Source of the DNA: Methylobacterium hispanicum
GTDB taxonomy: Bacteria; Pseudomonadota; Alphaproteobacteria; Rhizobiales; Beijerinckiaceae
Assembly (NCBI RefSeq): GCF_022179285.1
Contig: NZ_BPQO01000008.1
Location: forward strand, 124,001-188,000
DNA length: 64,000 nt
Direction of reading: 5' to 3'
Part shown: positions 45,424 through 54,075 of the stretch, one piece after another
Position numbering within the stretch: the stretch's first letter is position 1
How the letters are laid out: the number at the start of each line of letters is the position of its first letter
Notes under the pieces: generated by a model
The model's database searches: none
Told to the model about the DNA's origin: nothing
Seen by the model: the letters and a program-made list of their open reading frames with translations, nothing else
Made by a program: the position numbers and the translations under genes

Positions 45424-46143
45424 ATGCGCATCCTGCTGATCAACCCGAACACCACCGCCTCCGTGACGGATCTGGTCGCCGGCCACGTGCGCCGGATCGC
45501 CCCGGAGGCGACCGTCGTGCCGGTCACGGGCCGCTTCGGGGCCCGCTACATCGCGACCCGCGCCGCGGTGGCGGTGGCGGGCCACGCCGCCCTCGACGCG
45601 CTGGCCGAGCACGTCGCGGGCTGCGACGCGGTCTATCTCGCCTGCTTCGGCGATCCGGGTCTGCCGGCGCTGCAGGAGGTCTCGCCGGTCCCCGTGGTGG
45701 GGATGGCCGAGGCGGCCTGCCGGGCCGCCGCCGTGGGGGGACGCCGCTTCGGCATCGTGACGGGCGGTGTGAACTGGCCGGCGATGCTGACCGAATTCGT
45801 CACGCTTCAGGGCCTCGGCGCGCAGCTCGCCGGGATCCGCGCCGTGGCGCCGACCGGCGGTGAGATCGCCCGCGACCCCGACGGCGCGCTCGCCCAGCTT
45901 GCCGCCGCTTGCCGGGCCTGTGCCGAGGAGGACGGCGCCGAGGCGGTAATCCTGGGCGGCGCCGGCTTGGCGGGCTTGTCCACGCGCATTCAGCCGGAGG
46001 TGCCCTGCCCGGTGATCTGCTCGGTCGAGGCCGGCACCCGGGCCGTCCTGGCCACCGCCCTCGGGGCGCCCCACCGCGCCGCCGATCCCGTCCCGAGCAT
46101 CGGCCTCTCGGCCTCGCTCGAAAACCTCCTCCAGGCGTCGTGA
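45424..46143 (+). CDS. Asp/Glu/hydantoin racemase family protein lacking the second catalytic Cys
   Basis: A 239-residue protein of the Asp/Glu racemase fold, hydantoin-racemase branch. It opens MRILLINPNTTASVTDLV, as in that branch. The first catalytic Cys is present in VYLACFGDPGLPAL. The second site, usually LGCAG, reads VILGGAGLAGL, with Gly for Cys. Two-base racemisation needs both thiols, so it may be a one-base isomerase or decarboxylase, or inactive. The ATG at 45424 is 30 bases beyond the lon terminator and no operon partner is visible. Confidence 0.8.
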   Translation: MRILLINPNTTASVTDLVAGHVRRIAPEATVVPVTGRFGARYIATRAAVAVAGHAALDALAEHVAGCDAVYLACFGDPGLPALQEVSPVPVVGMAEAACRAAAVGGRRFGIVTGGVNWPAMLTEFVTLQGLGAQLAGIRAVAPTGGEIARDPDGALAQLAAACRACAEEDGAEAVILGGAGLAGLSTRIQPEVPCPVICSVEAGTRAVLATALGAPHRAADPVPSIGLSASLENLLQAS

Positions 46144-46200
46144 GGCGGCGGTGGCGCTTGCCACCGGCCCACACGTTGCCGTACCAAGCGAGCCGCCGCG

Positions 46201-46276
46201 GGGCGGTTAGCTCAGTTGGTAGAGCGTCTCCTTTACACGGAGAGGGTCGGCGGTTCGAGCCCGTCACCGCCCACCA
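46201..46276 (+). tRNA. tRNA-Val (anticodon UAC)
   Basis: A 76-base cloverleaf with encoded CCA. The acceptor stem is GGGCGGT/ACCGCCC, the D-arm AGCTCAGTTGGTAGAGC, and the anticodon stem TCTCC/GGAGA with loop TTTACAC gives UAC. The T-arm has GGTTCGAGCC. All features are standard. Confidence 0.96.
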
Positions 46277-46536
46277 ATCAAATCGATCCCGTCCGTTGGG
46301 CTCTGCACCCCGGAGTTGCGCCTTGGGATGCATCGAGGGTGCAGAGCAGCTGGGGTGCACGCACCCCAATGGGCATATCAACCGAGGTGTGGGCTTCCCT
46401 CCTTAGCGCCCGGGGCCGTAGAGGCGGACGGCTCCCCGTATCCACCCCCTTCATGACTCCTCTTCCGCCCGTTTTTGGGGTGCATCACCGCCCACTCCAA
46501 GCACACCAAATCACGCATGCGATGGCTTGAAGGTCT
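46277..46536. other. Intergenic hairpins downstream of tRNA-Val
   Basis: The gap to arsH contains an 11-bp inverted repeat (46300-46310 and 46337-46347) and a compact palindrome (46351-46368). Both are built on a GGGTGCA core that occurs again near 46477. An 11-base copy of the tRNA 3' end (TCACCGCCCAC) recurs at 46485-46495. No gene is visible. It may be a tRNA processing or termination region, or a decayed integration scar. Confidence 0.4.
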
Positions 46537-47283
46537 CTACCGCTTCCCGAACCCGATGTCGGCGGCCACGGCCTTCAGGCGCTCCGGCTCCCGCTCCTTG
46601 CGCTCGCTGTAGCGGTCGACGAGGTAGTCGGCCCGCTCGCGCGTCAGGAGGGTGAATTTCATCAGCTCCTCGCAGACGTCGACCACGCGGTCGTAGAGCG
46701 GCCCCGGCTTCATGCGGCCGGCGTCGTCGAACGCCTCGTAGGCCATCGGCACCGAGGACTGGTTCGGGATGGTGATCATCCGCATCCAGCGGCCCAGCAC
46801 CCGCAGGCTGTTCACCGCGTTGAACGACTGGGAGCCGCCCGAGACCTGCATCACCGCGAGCGTGCGCCCCTGCGTCGGCCGCACCGAGCCCTCGCTCAGC
46901 GGCAGCCAGTCGATCTGGCTCTTCATCACGCCGGTCAGGTTGCCGTGCCGCTCCGGCGAGACCCAGACCTGCCCCTCGGACCAGATCGAGAGCCGTCGGA
47001 GCTCCTGCACCTTCGGGTGGTCGGCCGTCGCGTCGTCGGGCAGCGGCAGGCCGTGGGCGTGGAAGAGCCTGACCTCGCCGCCCATCGCCTCCAAGAGCCG
47101 GGCCGCCTCGTAGGCCAGGAACCGGCTGAACGAGCGCGCCCGGAGCGAGCCGTAGAGGATCAGAAAGCGCGGCGCGTGGGTGAACGCGGCCGGCACCTGC
47201 AGCCGCTCGGCGGTCGGCACCGCGAAATGCGCCTCGGAGAGGTTCGGGATCCCATCGACAAAGGGCTGCTGGGGCTTGTCCAA
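46537..47283 (-). CDS. arsH: ArsH, NADPH-dependent FMN oxidoreductase for organoarsenicals
   Basis: A 248-residue flavodoxin-like protein. The FMN-phosphate loop is [16 protein letters not shown] (about 42-57), followed by [18 protein letters not shown]. The fold is extended N-terminally, as ArsH proteins are. Family members oxidise trivalent methylated or aromatic arsenicals to less toxic pentavalent forms. It starts with TTG at 47283, the only suitable codon near the family N-terminus, and is divergent from arsR with a 61-base shared regulatory gap. Confidence 0.9.
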   Translation of the reverse strand: MDKPQQPFVDGIPNLSEAHFAVPTAERLQVPAAFTHAPRFLILYGSLRARSFSRFLAYEAARLLEAMGGEVRLFHAHGLPLPDDATADHPKVQELRRLSIWSEGQVWVSPERHGNLTGVMKSQIDWLPLSEGSVRPTQGRTLAVMQVSGGSQSFNAVNSLRVLGRWMRMITIPNQSSVPMAYEAFDDAGRMKPGPLYDRVVDVCEELMKFTLLTRERADYLVDRYSERKEREPERLKAVAADIGFGKR

Positions 47284-47304
47284 GACGTCCTCGTTCTCTA
47301 CGCT

Positions 47305-47318
47305 TCAACGAAGGTTGA
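47305..47318. promoter_or_regulatory. Candidate ArsR operator
   Basis: TCAAC and GTTGA flank GAAG, a short perfect inverted repeat in the 61-base arsH/arsR gap. TTCAA/TTGA-type palindromes are typical of ArsR family operators. Its place between the two starts suggests it controls both directions. Confidence 0.55.
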
Positions 47319-47344
47319 TTTGTTGGATCATTAGTGAACAAGCG

Positions 47345-47704
47345 ATGGACGAACGGCAAGCCCTCGCGGCCTTCGCGGCCCTCGGCCAGGAGCACCGGCT
47401 CCGGGTCGTGCGCGCCCTCGTCACCGCCGGTCCGGACGGCCTCGCGGCTGGGGCGCTGGCGATCGAGGTCGGGGCCACGAGCACCAACCTGTCCTTCCAC
47501 CTGAAGGAACTCTCGCACGCCGGCCTGATCACCTCCCGGCGCGAGGGCAAGTCGATCATCTACAGCGCCGCCTACGCCGGCCTGTCCAACCTGATCGCCT
47601 TCCTGATGCGCGACTGCTGCCAGGGCCGGCCCGAGGTCTGCGCTCCGGCCGTCGCCGCCCTGTCCGCCTGCGATTGCCCTGTCGGAGAAGCTCTCAATGC
47701 CTGA
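47345..47704 (+). CDS. arsR: Arsenic-responsive repressor ArsR
   Basis: A 119-residue winged-helix SmtB/ArsR regulator. The helix-turn-helix region is GALAIEVGATSTNLSFHLKE, and the wing has TSRREGKSIIYSA. The classical CVC metal motif in helix alpha-3 is absent. Instead a C-terminal cluster (MRDCCQGRPEVC) resembles the As(III) site of the Acidithiobacillus-type ArsR, though its spacing differs. Another CDC lies near the end. Release from DNA on As(III) binding would derepress the cassette. arsC starts inside its last codons. Confidence 0.9.
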   Translation: MDERQALAAFAALGQEHRLRVVRALVTAGPDGLAAGALAIEVGATSTNLSFHLKELSHAGLITSRREGKSIIYSAAYAGLSNLIAFLMRDCCQGRPEVCAPAVAALSACDCPVGEALNA

Positions 47705-48134
47705 GGCGTTCGACGTCGTCATCTACCACAACCCCGCCTGCGGCACCTCGCGGAACACGCTGGCGATGATCCGGAACGCCGGCATCGAGCCGCACGTCGT
47801 CGAGTACCTGAAGGCGCCGCCGAGCCGGGCGCTCATCGAGCAGCTGCTGGCCCGCGCGGGACTCGGTGTGCGGGACGTGCTGCGCGAGAAGGGCACCCCC
47901 TACGCCGAGTTGAGCCTCGGGGACCCGGCGCTGAGCGACACGCAGTTGCTCGACGCGATCGAGGCGCACCCGATCCTGCTCAACCGGCCGCTGGTGGTGA
48001 GCCCGAAGGGCGTGCGCCTGTGCCGGCCCTCCGAGGCGGTGCTCGACCTCCTGCCGGCCCAGCAGGGTGCGTTCATGAAGGAGGACGGCGAGCGCGTCAT
48101 CGACGCGCACGGCCGTCGCGTCGCCACCGCCTGA
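47697..48134 (+). CDS. arsC: Glutaredoxin-dependent arsenate reductase
   Basis: A 145-residue ArsC of the glutaredoxin-coupled type, reducing arsenate to arsenite. The catalytic Cys15 lies in YHNPACGTSRN, and the arginine-bearing stretches around LREKGTPY and ILLNRPLVV match the family. It overlaps arsR by 8 bases, so translation is coupled. Arsenite produced is exported by the next gene. Confidence 0.94.
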   Translation: MPEAFDVVIYHNPACGTSRNTLAMIRNAGIEPHVVEYLKAPPSRALIEQLLARAGLGVRDVLREKGTPYAELSLGDPALSDTQLLDAIEAHPILLNRPLVVSPKGVRLCRPSEAVLDLLPAQQGAFMKEDGERVIDAHGRRVATA

Positions 48135-48142
48135 GGAAGCCC

Positions 48143-49210
48143 ATGAGCACCTTCGAGCGCTACCTGACCGTCTGGGTCGCCCTCTGCATCGTGGCCGGCA
48201 TCGCCCTCGGGCACGTCATGCCGGGCGTCTTCCACGCCGTCGGCGCGGCCGAGATCGCAGAGGTGAACCTGCCGGTCGCCGTCCTGATCTGGCTCATGGT
48301 CATCCCCATGCTGCTCAAGATCGACTTCGCCTCGCTGCGCCACGTCGGCCGGCACTGGCGCGGGATCGGGGTGACGCTGTTCATCAACTGGGCCGTGAAG
48401 CCCTTCTCGATGGCGGCGCTCGGCTGGCTCTTCGTCGGCCACCTGTTCCGGCCCTACCTGCCCGCCGACCAGATCGACAGCTACATCGCCGGCCTCATCA
48501 TCCTGGCGGCGGCGCCTTGCACCGCGATGGTGTTCGTCTGGTCGAACCTCACCCGGGGCGAGCCGCACTTCACCCTGAGCCAGGTGGCGCTCAACGACAC
48601 CATCATGGTGGTGGCCTTCGCCCCCATCGTCGGCCTGCTGCTCGGGCTCTCGGCGATCACGGTGCCTTGGGGCACGCTGGTGCTGTCGGTGGCGCTCTAC
48701 ATCGTCGTCCCGGTGATCGTCGCCCAGGTCGTGCGCCGCAGCTTCCTCGCTTCGGGCGGACAGGCCGCCCTCGACCGGCTGCTCGCCCGTCTCGGACCCG
48801 TGTCGCTCGTCGCCCTCCTGGCCACGCTGGTGCTGCTGTTCGGCTTCCAGGGCGGGCAGATCCTGGCGCAGCCCGCGGTCATCGCACTGCTGGCGGTGCC
48901 CATCCTCATCCAGGTCTACCTGAACGCGGGACTGGCCTACGTCCTCAACCGGGCCGCCGGCGAGCAGCACTGCGTCGCCGGCCCCTCGGCGCTGATCGGC
49001 GCCTCGAACTTCTTCGAACTCGCGGTGGCCGCCGCCATCAGCCTGTTCGGCTTCAACTCCGGCGCGGCGCTCGCCACCGTGGTCGGCGTCCTCATCGAGG
49101 TCCCGGTCATGCTCTCGGTCGTGTGGATCGTGAACCGGAGCCGGGGATGGTACGAGCGCGGCGCCACTGGCAAGGGAGCAGCGCTGAAGCCCGTCTCCCG
49201 CGAGATCTGA
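48143..49210 (+). CDS. acr3: ACR3-family arsenite efflux transporter
   Basis: A 355-residue inner-membrane transporter with about ten hydrophobic segments. It has the ACR3 signature around APCTAMVFVWSNLTRGEPHF, with the conserved Cys at about 129, followed by TLSQVALNDTIMV. It extrudes arsenite (and possibly antimonite) using the proton gradient. AGGA precedes the ATG, 9 bases after arsC. It is the last gene of arsR-arsC-acr3. Confidence 0.93.
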   Translation: MSTFERYLTVWVALCIVAGIALGHVMPGVFHAVGAAEIAEVNLPVAVLIWLMVIPMLLKIDFASLRHVGRHWRGIGVTLFINWAVKPFSMAALGWLFVGHLFRPYLPADQIDSYIAGLIILAAAPCTAMVFVWSNLTRGEPHFTLSQVALNDTIMVVAFAPIVGLLLGLSAITVPWGTLVLSVALYIVVPVIVAQVVRRSFLASGGQAALDRLLARLGPVSLVALLATLVLLFGFQGGQILAQPAVIALLAVPILIQVYLNAGLAYVLNRAAGEQHCVAGPSALIGASNFFELAVAAAISLFGFNSGAALATVVGVLIEVPVMLSVVWIVNRSRGWYERGATGKGAALKPVSREI

Positions 49211-49446
49211 TCCTGTTTCCGGCTGATCACCCCGGCGATCGCGGATCCCCTCTCCCCCCACCGGGATCGTCGTGCCGGGCGCCGGCTCCTCGATGCCGGC
49301 GCGGAACCCGCCCGCCGACGATGCGCCTGTCGGTCCAGCAGAAATCTGGCATAGTGCGGGACATGCCCGGTGCCGGGACACGCCCCGTCCGGGTCAGGCC
49401 GGCATTCGGGGCGGGGCGCTCGCGGGCCGGGCGATACGTGGCGACG

Positions 49447-50499
49447 ATGGCCGACCAGATGACGCGCGGTGATGGGCGGGGCGGCCCTCCGCCGACGCTC
49501 GCCTTCAGCACGGACGGCCTGCCGGACGAGCAGGCCTTCTCCGAATGGCGCGGTCTCCTCGCGCCGATGGTCCGGGTCGAGCGCGCCAGGGGCGGCCCGA
49601 CGCCGCGCGGCACCCTCGCGTGCACGTTGCTGGACGGCGTCCTGTTCAGCCGCATGACGTTCAACGCACAGGTCATGATCCGGGATCGCGTCTCGGCGGC
49701 GAGCACGCCCGATCACTTCACCATGATGCTCTATCCCGTGGGCGGCCTCGAAGGTGTGCTCGCGGGCCAGGCCGTGGTCCGGCAGCCGAACCGGGTTATG
49801 GCCGTCGACATGGCCAAGCAGATGCACATGCGCGGCGCACCCTCGAGCGCCTTCGGCCTGACCATTCCGAGAGCCCTGCTCACCGGGGTCGATCCCGCCA
49901 CGGCCCCCGTCCGCCTCGATCCGGAGCGCAATCGCCTGCTCGTCGCGCGGCTGGTCGCGCTCTGCCGCCAGATCCGGGAGCCCGGGACCGACGACGCGGC
50001 AGCGCTCGCCTCGGACGTGCTCGGCTTCGTCCGGCGCCTCTACGATCCGTCGGGATGCCGCGACGTGCTCGAGGGGGCGGAACTCGATGCCGGCCTGGTC
50101 GAGCTCGCCGAGCGGGTGATCGCCCGCAACCTGTCCGCGCCGGATCTCACGCCGGCCTTCATCGCGGGGCGCCTGGGCGTCTCGCGCGCGACGCTGTACC
50201 GGGCCTTCGATCGATCCGGCGGCATCATGCGGCGGGTCTGGGAGATGCGCCTGGCCGCCATGCGGGCCGCGCTCGCCGACCCGTTCGAACTCCGCTCGCT
50301 GGAGCGGCTGGCGCTCGACTGCGGTTTCAGGTCCGTCTCCCACATGAGCCGCAGCTTCCGGGACCTGTTCGGCGACACGCCGGCCGCCTGGAGGCGCGAG
50401 CGTGCGCGCCGCGCACCATCCGCGCCCCGGCCCGACAGAGGCTTGGCGCACCGATGGTACGACGAGCTGGAGGATACGGTGCCGCGCTCCCGTCCATGA
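49447..50499 (+). CDS. AraC-family transcription regulator
   Basis: A 350-residue regulator with an N-terminal sensor domain (about 15-225, AraC-binding-like, with FSEWRGLLAPMVRV). The C-terminal double helix-turn-helix follows (about 245-340: IAGRLGVSRATLYRAFD; LALDCGFRSVSHMSRSFRDLFG; TPAAWRRER). The ATG at 49447 is favoured; an ATG at 49366 would add a low-complexity stretch. It does not sit against a recognisable target operon. The inducer is unknown. The 236-base gap after acr3 holds no other gene. Confidence 0.85.
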   Translation: MADQMTRGDGRGGPPPTLAFSTDGLPDEQAFSEWRGLLAPMVRVERARGGPTPRGTLACTLLDGVLFSRMTFNAQVMIRDRVSAASTPDHFTMMLYPVGGLEGVLAGQAVVRQPNRVMAVDMAKQMHMRGAPSSAFGLTIPRALLTGVDPATAPVRLDPERNRLLVARLVALCRQIREPGTDDAAALASDVLGFVRRLYDPSGCRDVLEGAELDAGLVELAERVIARNLSAPDLTPAFIAGRLGVSRATLYRAFDRSGGIMRRVWEMRLAAMRAALADPFELRSLERLALDCGFRSVSHMSRSFRDLFGDTPAAWRRERARRAPSAPRPDRGLAHRWYDELEDTVPRSRP

Positions 50500-50550
50500 G
50501 GCCCGCCCCGGCGCCCCGGGGCAGGCCTTTCGGGAGCATGAAGGGCCGCG

Positions 50551-50766
50551 TCAGCGGGCGGCGGCCTCGGCGACGCGCTGCTTCGCGGGAGCGGCCGGAA
50601 CCAGGCGCGGCGTGGTGGTGAGCTCGGCGGCGGGCCGGACGGAGGCCGTGGCCCGGGCCAGCTCACGGTAGAGCGTCGGCGTGACGGTGAGGCGCTCCTC
50701 CGCGCTGACGGAACCGATGACGGTCGCGGAAGCGAGGGCGCCGAGGACGAAGGTGCGAAGGGTCAT
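50551..50766 (-). CDS. Small exported protein of unknown function
   Basis: A 71-residue protein with a clean signal peptide (MTLRTFVLGALASATVIGSVSA). The mature part of about 50 residues is rich in Ala, Arg, Thr and Pro (LARATASVRPAAEL, RLVPAAPAKQRVAEA). No family is recognised. A purine-rich AAACACGAGAGAGA stretch precedes the ATG. Small exported proteins like this recur in methylobacteria. Expression is not proven. Confidence 0.5.
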   Translation of the reverse strand: MTLRTFVLGALASATVIGSVSAEERLTVTPTLYRELARATASVRPAAELTTTPRLVPAAPAKQRVAEAAAR

Positions 50767-51225
50767 AATGCGGGTCTCTCTCGTGTTTTCGGGCCGATGC
50801 CCGTTCCGAGAGCGTATTTGCGCTGCGCTGCAGCATCATTCAAACAGATGCCGTCGATAGTCCGTATCGACGGCGTCGATTTCGTTCGCGTCAGGCCCCT
50901 GGGGGGCGGCGACCGAACGCCGCGGCATGGCGGCTCCCCGGAAGCAGGCCGCCGAGGTTCCGGCACACGCGACGCACCTGGCGGGTCTGCGACTGCGCCG
51001 GGGCGGCATACGGCACTCATATCTCGGCTGCGTGATGGTCGAGAGCTAGACTAAGATAGGTTAGCGTGCTGCCTCAGGATCGTGCTTTCGGCCGGAGCAG
51101 CCATTTTTCGCGAACCTAGAGCCTCGCCCACCCGTCCACCCTAAGTCAAAATTTAGATTTTTACATGCAGTAAGCTTATCGGCTCGGTCGGGACGATCTC
51201 GAACGAGAGATTGGGCTGCTTCGAC
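50767..51225. other. Intergenic region upstream of the GGDEF-EAL gene
   Basis: About 460 bases without a supportable gene. The right-hand part (51060-51190) is AT-rich for this genome, with runs such as AAAATTTAGATTTTTACAT, and probably holds the promoter of the GGDEF-EAL gene. A short inverted repeat GTCGAT/ATCGAC occurs near 50850-50880. Confidence 0.5.
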
Positions 51226-52983
51226 ATGGCCGCGACGCTACGCACTCAGCTCGGTCCCGCTGCCCAGGATTCTGCCGAGGCCGGAGCCGGGCGCGCCGCG
51301 CCGGAGCCGGCCGTCGTCGCGGCTCTGCTGCCCTACCTGGATGCGATGCGCCACGGCCTGCTGCTCGTGGACGAGCGCGGGCGCGTCGTCCTCGCCTCCG
51401 GCCGGAGCCTGGGGCTCCTCGGCGGCCGCGAGGCCTCCCTCGCGGAAGGATCCTCCCTCCGGCAGATCCTGCGCGTCGCGCGGAACCGTGCGGGCGCGGG
51501 CTGGAGCGTGGTGCGGGCGCAGCTGTCGCGCTTCCTCGCCCCGCCGACGGCCGGCACCTTCGAGGTGACGCTGCAGGGCCAGCGCCTGGAGATCCACCTG
51601 CAGCCCGTGGCGGGCGGGCGGTGGGCGGTCGCCTTCGAGGACGTCACGGCGCGCCGGGCCGCCGAGGCCCAGGCCGAGGAGATGGCCCGCCACGATCCGC
51701 TCACGGGCCTGCCGAACCGCCTCCTCCTGCGCGAGCGGCTCACGGAGGCCCTGGCGCGCCTGAGCCGGATGGGCGAGGCCTGCGCCGTCCTGCTGATCGA
51801 CCTCGACCGGTTCAAGCCGGTCAACGACACGCTGGGCCACCCGATGGGCGATGCCCTCCTGCGCAAGGTCGCCGACCGCCTGCGCTCGACCGTGCGGCCC
51901 ACCGACACCGTGGCGCGGATCGGCGGCGACGAGTTCGTCATCCTGCAGACCGGCGTCGGCGAGGCCTCCGACACGCAGGCGCTCGCCCGCCGCCTCGTCG
52001 ACCTGATCGGCCGGACCTACATGGTCGACGGGCACCTGCTCACGATCGGCGCCAGCGTCGGCGTCGCGCTGGCCCCGGGCGACGGCACCGAGGCCGACAC
52101 GCTCCTGAAGAACGCCGACCTCGCGCTCTACCGGGCCAAGCTCGACGGGCGCGCCACCTACCGGTTCTTCGAGCCGGAGATGGACGCGCGCATGCAGGCG
52201 CGCCGCCGGCTCGAGCTCGACATGCGCCAGGCGCTCGCCCGGCGCGAGTTCCAGCTGCACTACCAGCCGCAGCTCCAGCTGGAGGGCGACCGCCTCGTGG
52301 GCTGCGAGGCGCTGATCCGCTGGCAGCACCCGGTGCGCGGCATGGTCTCGCCCCTCGACTTCATCCCGCTGGCCGAGGAGATCGGCCTCATCGTGCCGAT
52401 CGGCGAGTGGGTCATGCGGCAGGCCTGCCGCGATGCGGCCGGCTGGCCCGCGCCCCTCTCCGTCGCCGTCAACGTCTCGCCGGCCCAGTTCAAGAGCGAG
52501 CGCCTGGTCGAGATGGTCATGTCGGCCCTCGCCGCCTCCGGGCTGCCCGCCACGCGCCTCGAGGTGGAGATCACCGAAGGCGTCCTCCTGCACGAGAGCG
52601 AGCGGACCCTGCAGACCCTGCACCGCCTGCGGGAACTCGGCGTGCGCGTGTCGATGGACGATTTCGGCACCGGCTACTCGTCCCTGAGCTACCTGCGCAG
52701 CTTCCCCTTCGACAAGATCAAGATCGACCGCTCCTTCGTCAGCGACCTCACGGGCGCGGGCAAGGGCGCCGGCAAGGGCGCGGGCAAGGGGGATGGCGAG
52801 GCGATCATCCGGGCGATCGCCGGCCTCGGCAGGAGCCTCGGCATGACGACGGTCGCCGAGGGCGTCGAGACGGCCGACCAGCTGGAGCGGATCCGGGCGG
52901 AGGGCTGCACCGACGTGCAGGGCTACCTCATCAGCCGGCCCATCCCGGCCGCCGAGGTCCTGGCCTTCATCGCCGCCCGCTGA
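51226..52983 (+). CDS. PAS-GGDEF-EAL bifunctional cyclic-di-GMP enzyme
   Basis: A 585-residue soluble protein. An N-terminal PAS-like domain (about 30-140, MRHGLLLVDERGRVVLASG) is followed by a GGDEF domain (150-310). That domain has intact ARIGGDEFVIL and an RPTD I-site five residues before it. The EAL domain (about 325-585) has CEALIRWQHP, VAVNVSPAQF, VEITEGVLL, DDFGTGYSSL and VAEGVETADQ, so both cyclase and phosphodiesterase sites look competent. An inserted Gly-Ala-Gly-Lys repeat (about 510-521) follows DRSFVSDLT. The ATG at 51226 is preferred over a TTG 15 bases upstream. A BLUF gene follows after 41 bases. Confidence 0.88.
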   Translation: MAATLRTQLGPAAQDSAEAGAGRAAPEPAVVAALLPYLDAMRHGLLLVDERGRVVLASGRSLGLLGGREASLAEGSSLRQILRVARNRAGAGWSVVRAQLSRFLAPPTAGTFEVTLQGQRLEIHLQPVAGGRWAVAFEDVTARRAAEAQAEEMARHDPLTGLPNRLLLRERLTEALARLSRMGEACAVLLIDLDRFKPVNDTLGHPMGDALLRKVADRLRSTVRPTDTVARIGGDEFVILQTGVGEASDTQALARRLVDLIGRTYMVDGHLLTIGASVGVALAPGDGTEADTLLKNADLALYRAKLDGRATYRFFEPEMDARMQARRRLELDMRQALARREFQLHYQPQLQLEGDRLVGCEALIRWQHPVRGMVSPLDFIPLAEEIGLIVPIGEWVMRQACRDAAGWPAPLSVAVNVSPAQFKSERLVEMVMSALAASGLPATRLEVEITEGVLLHESERTLQTLHRLRELGVRVSMDDFGTGYSSLSYLRSFPFDKIKIDRSFVSDLTGAGKGAGKGAGKGDGEAIIRAIAGLGRSLGMTTVAEGVETADQLERIRAEGCTDVQGYLISRPIPAAEVLAFIAAR

Positions 52984-53024
52984 GCCGACCGACCCGCCCT
53001 TCCGCCGCGCTGGAGCCCTTCGCC

Positions 53025-53897
53025 GTGAGTGACCTGTACCGTCTCGTCTACGCCAGCAAGAACCTCCTGCAGGGATCGGATGCCGAGATCGCGGCGGCCG
53101 TCTCGCAGATCCTCGACGCCTCCCGGCGCAACAACGCCGGGGTCGCGGTCACCGGCGCCCTGATGTTCAACGCGGGCGCCTTCGCGCAGGTGCTCGAGGG
53201 TCCCAGGGAGGGGGTCGAGAACACCTTCGAGCGCATCCAGTGCGATCCGCGCCACGGCGACGTCACGGTGCTGCAATGCGGTCTGGTCGAGAGCCGCACC
53301 TTCACGAACTGGTCGATGGCGTTCGTCGGGCAGTCCGAGGCGGGCCGCACGCGCTGGGACGGCATCGCGGCCGCGAGCGGGTTCGACCTGACGCGGCTCG
53401 ACGGCGACGCCGTCTTCGCCATGCTGCACGGGCTGGTGCTGGAGGAGGAGGGCCTGCCGGCCGCCGCGAGCCCCCCGGCCGAGCCGTCCCGGCAGGAGGG
53501 CGGGCCCGGCCCGGGCCTGGACGTGGAGCGGGTCCGGGCGGAGCTGCCGCAGGCCTTCCGGGCGCCGCAGGCCGTCCGGGACGCCGGCGCGATGCCGGCC
53601 TCCGGACAGGCGGCCGGGTCCGTGACGGCAAGGCCCGAGGCGGCCCTCGCCGTCCTGCGCGCGGCCCTCGCGCAGGAACGCCAGATCACGACAGACCTGC
53701 GCAACGAACTCGACACGGTGCGGATCGCGCTCGCGATCGAGCAGGAGCTTGCCGCGACGCTCCGCGGGGAGCGCGACCTCTGGGCCGGGCGGGCGCAGGT
53801 GCTGGCGAGCGCGATGAGCCGGGAGGCGAGCGCCGTCGCCGAGGACGCCCCCGCCGCCGCAGGCCGCGCCGAGGTCGCCGTCCGCGCCATCGCCTGA
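53025..53897 (+). CDS. BLUF-domain blue-light sensor with helical C-terminal region
   Basis: A 290-residue protein. The BLUF domain (1-95) keeps the photocycle residues: Tyr9 in YRLVYAS, Gln55 in FAQVLEGP, and Asn36/37 before TGALMF; FTNWSMAF follows. It binds FAD and switches hydrogen bonding in blue light. The rest is a Pro/Ala-rich linker and a helical, coiled-coil-like stretch (about 205-265, VLRAALAQERQITTDLRNEL) rather than an enzymatic output domain. It starts with GTG at 53025, 41 bases after the GGDEF-EAL gene, so the two are probably co-transcribed and may interact. No other BLUF output is fused. Confidence 0.85.
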   Translation: MSDLYRLVYASKNLLQGSDAEIAAAVSQILDASRRNNAGVAVTGALMFNAGAFAQVLEGPREGVENTFERIQCDPRHGDVTVLQCGLVESRTFTNWSMAFVGQSEAGRTRWDGIAAASGFDLTRLDGDAVFAMLHGLVLEEEGLPAAASPPAEPSRQEGGPGPGLDVERVRAELPQAFRAPQAVRDAGAMPASGQAAGSVTARPEAALAVLRAALAQERQITTDLRNELDTVRIALAIEQELAATLRGERDLWAGRAQVLASAMSREASAVAEDAPAAAGRAEVAVRAIA

Positions 53898-54075
53898 CGG
53901 GCGATACCGGGCCGGCGGGCTTCGGACGGGGCGGGTACGAGCCCCGCGGGGCCGGATCGGCCGGGCTTTCGACGGCGAGCGTTCGATTTGTGCGAACGCA
54001 ACATGCCGAAATACGGTTGGATCGACCGCTGTCACCTCCGGTATGGAATGCTCGAAGCCATACGGAGGAGATGCC

